A DNA stretch of 64,000 nucleotides from Rubricoccus sp038746605 (GTDB lineage Bacteria; Bacteroidota; Rhodothermia; Rhodothermales; Rubricoccaceae). The notes beneath the pieces were generated by a model. That model was given only the letters and a program-made list of their open reading frames with translations. It was not told the origin of the DNA and searched no databases. The stretch covers positions 62,001 to 126,000 of the forward strand of contig JBCDKM010000003.1 in assembly GCA_038746605.1 (NCBI GenBank). Reading direction: 5' to 3'. The position numbers were made by a program, and so were the translations under genes. Below, piece after piece: positions 58,263-64,000 of this stretch. Position 1 is the stretch's first letter; each line of letters opens with the position of its first letter.

Positions 58263-59207
58263 ATGCTCAGCGCCCCCACGGAAGCCGCCTCTATCGCGAC
58301 CCCCAAGCGGAAAGGCCTCAGCGAAGCGGCCCGCCACCGGCTCTTCCTCGCCTTCCTGCTCGGTCCGACGGCCCTCATCGTGCTGGCCGTCGTCGCGTTC
58401 CCGTTCTTCTACAACGTCACGCTCTCTCTCTCCAACGCGAATATTTACACGTTGCGGGACTGGGAGATCACGGGTCTCGGGCAGTACGCGAGCGTCCTCG
58501 TAGAGCCTGCGTTCTGGAGCGTGTTCCTCAAGACGATCATCTGGACGGTCGTCAACGTAGTGTTCCACGTCGGCCTCGGGGTCTTCCTGGCCGTGGTGCT
58601 GCACCAGAAGTTTATCAAGGGCAAGCCTGCGTGGCGAATCCTGCTCATCCTGCCCTGGGCCGTCCCGCAGTACATCACGGCGCTGACGTGGCGCGGTATG
58701 TTCAACTTCGAGTACGGCGCGGTCAACCTTTTCCTGAACCAGCTCTTCTCGGCGGACCCCGTCGCGTGGCTGACCAACCCAACGGGCGCCTTTACCGCCG
58801 CCATCATCACCAACATCTGGCTGGGTTTCCCTTTCATGATGGTGATCGCGCTGGGCGGGCTCCAGTCCATCCCTGGTGAGCTCTACGAGGCGGCCGACGT
58901 GGACGGCGCGAGCGCGTGGGTCAAGTTCCGCCGCATCACGGCACCGCTGCTCCGCCCGGTGATGATCCCGGCCATCACGCTCGGCGCGGTCTGGACCTTC
59001 AACAACATCAACGTCATCTGGCTGGTCTCCAACGGTGGAGAGCCGAACGACCAGACACATATCCTCGTGAGCTACGTCTACGAGGCCGCGTTCTCGATGT
59101 ACCGATTCGGGTGGGCGGCGGCGCTGAGCATGGTGATCTTCGGCGTGCTGTTCGCCTTCACGCAAGCGTTCCTCAACAAGACGAACGCCACGGAGTCCGT
59201 CTACTAG
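58263..59207 (+). CDS. malF: Maltodextrin ABC transporter permease
   Basis: The product is 314 aa with six predicted membrane helices (FLLGPTALIVLAVVAFPFFYNV, TIIWTVVNVVFHVGLGVFLAVVL and others) and the permease EAA loop (YEAADVDGASAWVKFRRITAPLLRP). It lacks the long extra N-terminal part of enteric MalF. It partners MalG in the inner membrane. It is 67 bp after malE and separated from malG by a glucosidase gene. Confidence 0.93.
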   Translation: MLSAPTEAASIATPKRKGLSEAARHRLFLAFLLGPTALIVLAVVAFPFFYNVTLSLSNANIYTLRDWEITGLGQYASVLVEPAFWSVFLKTIIWTVVNVVFHVGLGVFLAVVLHQKFIKGKPAWRILLILPWAVPQYITALTWRGMFNFEYGAVNLFLNQLFSADPVAWLTNPTGAFTAAIITNIWLGFPFMMVIALGGLQSIPGELYEAADVDGASAWVKFRRITAPLLRPVMIPAITLGAVWTFNNINVIWLVSNGGEPNDQTHILVSYVYEAAFSMYRFGWAAALSMVIFGVLFAFTQAFLNKTNATESVY

Positions 59208-59220
59208 CGCCCCGGTTCTC

Positions 59221-59256
59221 CCCGCCTCGGGACCCCCACGGACCCACCGAGGCGGG
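59221..59256. repeat. Palindrome element 18
   Basis: Ten-base arms CCCGCCTCGG and CCGAGGCGGG with a 16-bp loop, starting 14 bp after the malF stop. Confidence 0.85.
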
Positions 59257-59293
59257 CGGACGTGTTCTCTTTTCTGATTCCTCCCCTACAGCG

Positions 59294-59407
59294 TCATCCC
59301 GAGCGTACGCGAGGGATCTCAGCACGGTCTGCGAGTCGTCGGTGCCGCTTCCTGTGGCTCCATGGCCGCGTCGAGATCTCTCGTCGCTCCGCTTCCCTCG
59401 GGATGAC
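59294..59407. repeat. 114-bp imperfect inverted repeat (MITE-like)
   Basis: Terminal arms GTCATCCCGAG and CTCGGGATGAC, with a second inner pair CGAGGGATCTC and GAGATCTCTCG. The core between is unrelated. Similar GTCATCCCGAGCG-type palindromes are widespread intergenic repeats in bacteria. Only one copy is seen here; it fills most of the gap before the glucosidase gene. Confidence 0.7.
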
Positions 59408-59434
59408 ACGTCGGGTCGCCTTTCCTCGTCCCTC

Positions 59435-62400
59435 TTGATCCGCCTCTTCTCGCGTCCTTTCCTCCTCGCCGCCGTGCTGGCAGTGGCCCTCGCTGGGTGC
59501 GCGGGTGGCTGCGGCGACCCGACCGAGATCCAACTCGCGGGCGAGGGGCCCGAGGCGCTCGCCGCACTCGCTGTTGAAGTCGGGCCGAGGCCTCAGGCGG
59601 ACACGCTCTCCGAGTCCCGCGCCTTCGTGCAGGCAGGAGGGGGGGGCATCCTCTACGATGCTCTCGCGTCCGCACAGGACGATCCCGCGATGGGCCTCAC
59701 CGTCAACGGCGAGCGCGTGATGGACGGCTGGGGCTGGTGGCTGGATGCGGACTCCGTCGCGCTGGGCGGTACCGACCGCCACCGCGGTGTCGCCCGACCG
59801 GACTTCGCCGTGCGCGCTTACATGGAGCGCGACACGACCGACCTCATGGGTCGCCTCATGAACGCGGTCCGTGGTACCGACCGCGCCCGATTCGTGGAGC
59901 GCCTCGCCCTCCTGGATGTCGCCGATTCCACCGCCGCTCTCCTCGTCGAAGCGCCTGACTCCCTCGGTACTGTTGCCTTCCGTCCGACCGTGAGCGCGAG
60001 CGCTGCAGCCGATTCCGCGCGGATCGTCGGGGAATCCCTCGTCGTCTTCGCGGGTGGCACCTGGACAGCCGTCCGCGCCGACGGTGGCACCCCCCGCCTC
60101 GGGGACCTCGCCGCTGCCCCCGAGGCGGGCCGGGGCGCGGCCAACGTGCCTGGCGAGGTCGCCTTCGAAACGCCCGGTCGGCTGGTCATCGCCACCGGCG
60201 CCACGCCCACCGAGGCCGACAGCCTCGCGGAACGTGCCCTCGCCCGCGCCGACGACCTCCGCCAAGAGCGCGCCGACCGTCTCGTGCAGCTCGTCGAGGC
60301 GGTCCCGCTCACCACCGAAGACGCCGCGTCCGACCGCGCGATGCGCTGGGCCGCCGTCACGATGGACCTGCTGACAGGCCGGGACTCCACGAGTGCGACC
60401 GTCGCGTTGGGCCTCCCGGGCGCGGATCCGCAACCGGGGCTCTCGACCATCGGCGCCGTCCGCGCGATGTTGGCCCTCGGCGACTGGGAGACCGCGCGTG
60501 GGCTGATCACCACCTTCGGAGACGAGCAACTGTTCGACCGGCAACGAGACCTTCTGGGGCGGGCGCCAAACGTGGTCTTGCCGGGCGGCGAGGTCCGCTT
60601 CGAGACGGCTGACGCCACGCCGCTCTATCTCGCAGCCTCCGGCGATTACGTCCGCACGACCGGCGACCGGGGCCTCGTGACGGGCTCCGAGGACTTCTGG
60701 TTCAAGAGCGTCTTCGCGATGCGCGGCCTTTACGAGGAAGACACCCGCAACGGCAATGCCCTCGCGAACGGTCGTCTCCTCTCGCGCGATGGGCGCACGG
60801 CCTGGATGGACCAGGGCGACGCCACCGGTGGCGTGCAGCGCCGCGGCGCTACCATCGAGGCACAGGCGGCGCTCTACAACGCGCTCCGCACCGTCCGGTC
60901 CTACGCGGAGATCATGGGCGTCTCGGGCAGGGAGAACACCCGCTGGTACGCGGACACCGCGGCTGTCCTCCTCACCGACCTGCGCGAGCAGTATCTCCGC
61001 GATGGCATTCCGGTGGATCGCCTTTCATCAGGTGGCACGCCCGTTGGCCCCGCAAGCCCTGCGACGCTCGCTGCGCTCGATCTCCTCCGGGATTTGCCTT
61101 CGGTAGAACGGGGTCGGTTGGCGCGAGCCGTCGCCGAGCGCCTCGCGTATGCCCATGGGGTGAGCACTCGTGCGCAGACGGACAGCCTCTTCCATCCCTT
61201 CCTCCGCGAACGCACCTTCTACACCGAGGACGCTGCCCGCTACGGCGGCACCGTCTCCACCTGGCTCGCCGGGCCACTCGCGCGAGTGATGGCACAGACC
61301 GGAGGCACCGAGCCTGCCTGGATCTTGACCCAGCAGCAGGCTGAGCTCGTGACCGAGCGCGGCGTGATCGGGGCGATCCCGGAGTTCCTGGACGCGCACC
61401 CTCGCCAGGCTGTGGCGGTGCCCGCCGTGGGCGGCGCGCCCGTCCAGCCGTTCTCTATCGTGGAGTTGATCCGCACTGCGATGGAGGGGTTCGTGGGCGC
61501 GAGCTGGCCGGACGCAACCACGCTGAGCCTCGCGCCGAGCCTGCCGGAGTCCTGGGGGGAGACGACCGTCATGCTCCGTCTCGGTGGCGGGCGCGTCTTC
61601 CTCACGCTCCGCCAGTCCGGCGGCGACGTGTCGGTAGACGTGACGCCGGGCGGCGACCTCCCGGAGGACGCGACGCTCCGTCTCGTGGGCACCGAGGCTG
61701 CTGTGACCGTGCCGCTCACCACCGCGCGAGGTGACACGTCGTCTGTGGCGCGAGACGCGTTCACGGTCGAGATCAACGGCGCGAGCGCCGAGGTAGACGG
61801 GGAAAGCATCGAGGCGGAGGCGGTGGACGCTACGCCAGAGGTCTGGGCAGGCTTCGCGTTCGTCGAGCCAGATCTCCGCGAGGAGTACCCCGTTATGCGC
61901 GCCGTGGAAGAGCAACGCGAGTTCTCCGCCGACGCGCTCGTCCGCTCGAACCCTCGCGCCACCGTCATCGCGACCCAGTTCGACCCCAACGGCGATGACT
62001 GGGGCTCCACGAACACCTTTACATACCCCGAGGACACGCCGGACGGCGTCTTGGACGCTACCTACCTCGAAGTCACCCGCGACGACTCCACCACCTACGT
62101 CCGCGTCGAGTTCGCCGTCGTGGAACCGGGAGCGCCTGTCGTCGTGGCCGTCGCGTTCGACACCGAGCCGGGCGGGGAGCGCCGTGTGGGCCGCAACGCT
62201 CGCTTCGATCTTCCCCAGGGCGAGGGCTACGAGATCGTGGTCTACGCCAGCGATGGTCTCGAGATCGAGAACGCGCGCGGTCAGTCCGTCGGTGCGCTCA
62301 CCGGCACGAGCGCCTTCGACCCCGGCGGTGGCGTGCTGGAGTTCGCTGTCCCCGATCTCGTCATGCCGCCCCTCTCGCGCGGAGACAAGGTGGTGGTACT

Positions 62401-62533
62401 CGTCGGCCCGAACGACGGCACCGGGGCCTTTCGCGACGTCCGCCGCACCGCCCGTGATGGCTCCGGCGGCGGCAAGGTGGACGATCTCGCCCCCCATGTC
62501 TACGACGTGATCGTCAGCACCGTGACCCGATGA
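59435..62533 (+). CDS. Amylo-alpha-1,6-glucosidase-like lipoprotein with glucodextranase-type C-terminal domain
   Basis: The product is 1,032 aa. The frame is open from 58916 over malF, but the TTG at 59435 gives a clean lipoprotein signal (MIRLFSRPFLLAAVLAVALAGC, Cys22). The middle (about 280-680) looks like the alpha/alpha-barrel of glycogen debranching/glucodextranase enzymes (PQPGLSTIGAVRAMLALGDWETARGLI, NVVLPGGEVRFETADATPLYLAASGDYV, LYEEDTRNGNALANGRLLSRDGRTAWMDQGDA). The C-terminus (about 830-1,030) resembles the glucodextranase C-terminal module. It likely trims branched or alpha-1,4/1,6 glucans at a membrane surface. A palindrome element lies in frame at 60093-60129. Confidence 0.8.
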   Translation: MIRLFSRPFLLAAVLAVALAGCAGGCGDPTEIQLAGEGPEALAALAVEVGPRPQADTLSESRAFVQAGGGGILYDALASAQDDPAMGLTVNGERVMDGWGWWLDADSVALGGTDRHRGVARPDFAVRAYMERDTTDLMGRLMNAVRGTDRARFVERLALLDVADSTAALLVEAPDSLGTVAFRPTVSASAAADSARIVGESLVVFAGGTWTAVRADGGTPRLGDLAAAPEAGRGAANVPGEVAFETPGRLVIATGATPTEADSLAERALARADDLRQERADRLVQLVEAVPLTTEDAASDRAMRWAAVTMDLLTGRDSTSATVALGLPGADPQPGLSTIGAVRAMLALGDWETARGLITTFGDEQLFDRQRDLLGRAPNVVLPGGEVRFETADATPLYLAASGDYVRTTGDRGLVTGSEDFWFKSVFAMRGLYEEDTRNGNALANGRLLSRDGRTAWMDQGDATGGVQRRGATIEAQAALYNALRTVRSYAEIMGVSGRENTRWYADTAAVLLTDLREQYLRDGIPVDRLSSGGTPVGPASPATLAALDLLRDLPSVERGRLARAVAERLAYAHGVSTRAQTDSLFHPFLRERTFYTEDAARYGGTVSTWLAGPLARVMAQTGGTEPAWILTQQQAELVTERGVIGAIPEFLDAHPRQAVAVPAVGGAPVQPFSIVELIRTAMEGFVGASWPDATTLSLAPSLPESWGETTVMLRLGGGRVFLTLRQSGGDVSVDVTPGGDLPEDATLRLVGTEAAVTVPLTTARGDTSSVARDAFTVEINGASAEVDGESIEAEAVDATPEVWAGFAFVEPDLREEYPVMRAVEEQREFSADALVRSNPRATVIATQFDPNGDDWGSTNTFTYPEDTPDGVLDATYLEVTRDDSTTYVRVEFAVVEPGAPVVVAVAFDTEPGGERRVGRNARFDLPQGEGYEIVVYASDGLEIENARGQSVGALTGTSAFDPGGGVLEFAVPDLVMPPLSRGDKVVVLVGPNDGTGAFRDVRRTARDGSGGGKVDDLAPHVYDVIVSTVTR
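60093..60129. repeat. Palindrome element 19, inside the glucosidase gene
   Basis: Perfect 12-bp arms CCCGCCTCGGGG and CCCCGAGGCGGG, 13-bp loop, in frame and coding for TPRLGDLAAAPEAGRG (about residues 219-234), in a variable linker. Confidence 0.85.
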
Positions 62534-62572
62534 TCAGGGCTCGTGACGTCCGGCTCCTAGCCTCTCGCCCTT

Positions 62573-62594
62573 CCCGCCTCGGCATCGAGGCGGG
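62573..62594. repeat. Palindrome element 20
   Basis: Nine-base arms CCCGCCTCG and CGAGGCGGG around GCAT, 40 bp after the glucosidase stop and before malG. Confidence 0.8.
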
Positions 62595-62666
62595 CGGAGT
62601 CACCGGTCTCCGATGCCTCCGGCAACGTGCCGCCACGAGCCAACGGCCCATAGCCAGCAGCTACTC

Positions 62667-63494
62667 ATGAACCGCTTCCTCAGCCGCCTCTCGTCCTACG
62701 GCGTCCTCGCGCTGTTCGCCTTCCTCGCGGTCTACCCCGTGACGAGGATCTTTACGATCTCGCTTCGGCCCGGCGACCAGCTTCTGTCGCGCTCCCTCGC
62801 GCTCATCCCGGACGGCGCGAGCCTGGAGAACTACCGTGTGCTCCTCGTCGAGACCGACTTTATGCGGTGGCTCGGCAACAGCCTCCTCGTCTCGCTGGTG
62901 GTGACCATCACGGGTGTGGCTCTCGCGAGCACGGCCGGGTATGCCCTCAGTCGCCACCGCTTCCGAGGCCGGAAGATGGCCCTGAGTGGCATCCTGGTCA
63001 CGCAGATGTTCCCCGCCACGATGCTGCTGTTGCCGCTCTACATCGTGCTGATCAACCTCGGGCTGATCAACTCCTACATCGGGATCGTCATCATCTACAC
63101 CGCGACGGCGCTGCCCTTCTGTGTCTGGCAGATGAAGGGCTACTACGACACCATCCCGGCCAGCCTGGAGGAAGCCGCGCGCATCGACGGGGCGACGCCG
63201 TGGCAGGCGTTCTACAAGGTGATCCTGCCCCTGGCTGCGCCCGCGCTGGTCATCACGGCGCTGTTCTCGTTCATGAGCGCCTGGAACGAGTACGTGGTGG
63301 CGGCGGTGGTCCTGCAGGACACCGAGTTGTTCACTCTGCCCGTCGGGCTGAAGGGGTTCCAGGCGTCGCTGAGCACGCAGTGGGGGCTCTATGCGGCGGG
63401 CTCGCTGCTGGTGAGCATCCCCGTGATCGTGCTGTTCCTGATCCTGAGCCGGTATCTCATCTCGGGCCTCACGCTCGGCGCAGTCAAGGGCTGA
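62667..63494 (+). CDS. malG: Maltodextrin ABC transporter permease
   Basis: The product is 275 aa from ATG 62667 (MNRFLSRLSSYGVLALFAF); the frame is open to 62613 but adds polar residues. Six membrane helices and the EAA loop LEEAARIDGATPWQAFYKVILPLAAPAL are present, and the GYALSRHRFRGRK and VLQDTELFTLPVGLKGF segments match MalG. It pairs with MalF. No ATPase gene (malK) is seen in the window, so the energising subunit must be encoded elsewhere or beyond the edge. Confidence 0.93.
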   Translation: MNRFLSRLSSYGVLALFAFLAVYPVTRIFTISLRPGDQLLSRSLALIPDGASLENYRVLLVETDFMRWLGNSLLVSLVVTITGVALASTAGYALSRHRFRGRKMALSGILVTQMFPATMLLLPLYIVLINLGLINSYIGIVIIYTATALPFCVWQMKGYYDTIPASLEEAARIDGATPWQAFYKVILPLAAPALVITALFSFMSAWNEYVVAAVVLQDTELFTLPVGLKGFQASLSTQWGLYAAGSLLVSIPVIVLFLILSRYLISGLTLGAVKG

Positions 63495-63511
63495 CCTCTC
63501 CGCGTGGGTTT

Positions 63512-63549
63512 GCCCGCCTCGGTCCGTCCACGGAGGCACCGAGGCGGGC
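63512..63549. repeat. Palindrome element 21
   Basis: Perfect 12-bp arms GCCCGCCTCGGT and ACCGAGGCGGGC with an inner CCG/CGG pair, 18 bp after the malG stop. Confidence 0.85.
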
Positions 63550-63605
63550 GTGACAGGCGCACGCGATGGGATCCTGTAGAGAAGATGTCCGCCACCCCGA
63601 CCCGT

Positions 63606-64000
63606 ATGCGTTTCGCGATTCTCGCCCTCGCTCTCCTCGCCACACCCGCTGCCGCCGCTCAGTCCTGGAGCACGCAGTGGGAGGCCCGCTCCGAAAACGG
63701 AGAGACCGAACTGACGGGCGCCCGCGCCGCGCACGCTGCCGAGTTCATCCGCATGCTGGAGGCGGCCAGTGCGTGGTTCGCCTCGATGGGCTTCCAGCCC
63801 CCGCAGTTGGAGCGCTCGCCCAGCAACCCGGACGCCTACCTGGCGCGCGTCAAGGAGAGCCCGACCGACATCGTCTCCTTCGTCAACTACAACATTGAGC
63901 GGGAAGACCGAAGCCGGATGTTTCTGACGGGCGACCTCGATATGACGTCTCCCACTACGCCCATCGAGCGGCTCATGTGGGCGTCCCCAGTACACGAGTT
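63606..64000 (+). CDS. Secreted protein, N-terminal part (runs off window)
   Basis: The frame is open from 63606 to the window end (131 residues visible). The signal peptide is MRFAILALALLATPAAA-AQ; an in-frame ATG at 63585 would add seven residues (MSATPTR). The mature part begins SWSTQWEARSENGETELTGARAAHAAEFIRMLEAASAWFASMGFQPPQLERS, a mixed helical domain. It ends at the window edge in ...IERLMWASPVHE, close to where an active-site helix might follow. No family is recognised. It follows malG by 111 bp and a palindrome element, so it may be a separate unit. Confidence 0.7.
   Translation, partial: MRFAILALALLATPAAAAQSWSTQWEARSENGETELTGARAAHAAEFIRMLEAASAWFASMGFQPPQLERSPSNPDAYLARVKESPTDIVSFVNYNIEREDRSRMFLTGDLDMTSPTTPIERLMWASPVHE

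Noticed and set aside
58916..59434. Extension of the glucosidase frame back over malF
   Set aside because: It overlaps a strongly supported permease and two intergenic repeats; the TTG at 59435 gives a proper lipoprotein signal.
15605..63549. CRISPR array reading of the repeated CCGAGGCGG words
   Set aside because: Copies are dispersed kilobases apart, palindromic and without regular spacers; no cas genes are present.
1..64000. tRNA or rRNA genes, prophage or insertion sequences
   Set aside because: I saw no cloverleaf-like segments with T-loop GTTCGA-type motifs outside coding regions, no rRNA-like stretch, and no transposase, integrase or phage structural genes.

Overview
The window is high-GC DNA (about 65%) with no visible mobile genes, CRISPR array, tRNA or rRNA. 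TonB-dependent receptors with carboxypeptidase-like N-domains, PorV-family proteins, type IX-secretion-like C-terminal tails, a Rho with a long charged N-terminus and a YpdA-type reductase all point to the Bacteroidota/Rhodothermota. The GC content, the absence of SusD and the gene styles best fit a Rhodothermota (Rubricoccaceae-like) marine bacterium. This assignment is inferred from gene content, not from a search.

Layout. 2-7524: an outer-membrane triad (receptor, about 1,180-aa secreted protein with an 'NPYRG' tail, PorV-family barrel). 7641-9680: multiheme cytochrome-TPR lipoprotein. 9684-14965, minus strand: compact run truA, kelch lipoprotein, 62-aa membrane protein, arginine deiminase, tadA, ypdA. 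15064-18138: aroK, two tandem TraB/GumN paralogues and rnhB. 18536-20209: rho behind a long leader. 20448-25587: AbgT-family transporter, a lipoprotein and a third TonB-dependent receptor. 25841-29860: large secreted M36 metalloprotease. 30018-33927: small secreted protein, two-HTH protein, UbiA prenyltransferase, ECF sigma factor with a FecR-type anti-sigma. 33980-37767: secreted beta-propeller overlapping an 889-aa protein of unknown function. 37977-38417: ndk.

38614-63494 is a maltodextrin/starch utilisation locus. It contains a LacI regulator with promoter and operator, a SurA-like PPIase lipoprotein, a second receptor/secreted-protein/PorV triad, a four-repeat SusE/F-like protein, two GH13 enzymes, MalE, MalF, a debranching-type glucosidase lipoprotein and MalG. 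No SusD and no MalK are present. The likely flow is: surface amylase and binding protein cut and hold starch, the TonB receptor imports oligosaccharides, periplasmic enzymes trim them, and MalEFG carries them across the inner membrane. A partial secreted-protein gene runs off the right edge.

The most unusual feature is a dispersed palindrome family with arms CCGCCTCGG and CCGAGGCGG (21 copies listed). Most copies sit 4-20 bp after stop codons, and a few lie in frame inside coding sequences, recalling Rickettsia palindromic elements or uptake-word terminators. The second is the repeated receptor + NPYRG-tailed secreted protein + PorV triad, which may be a SusD-less export/import unit with its own shuttle protein.
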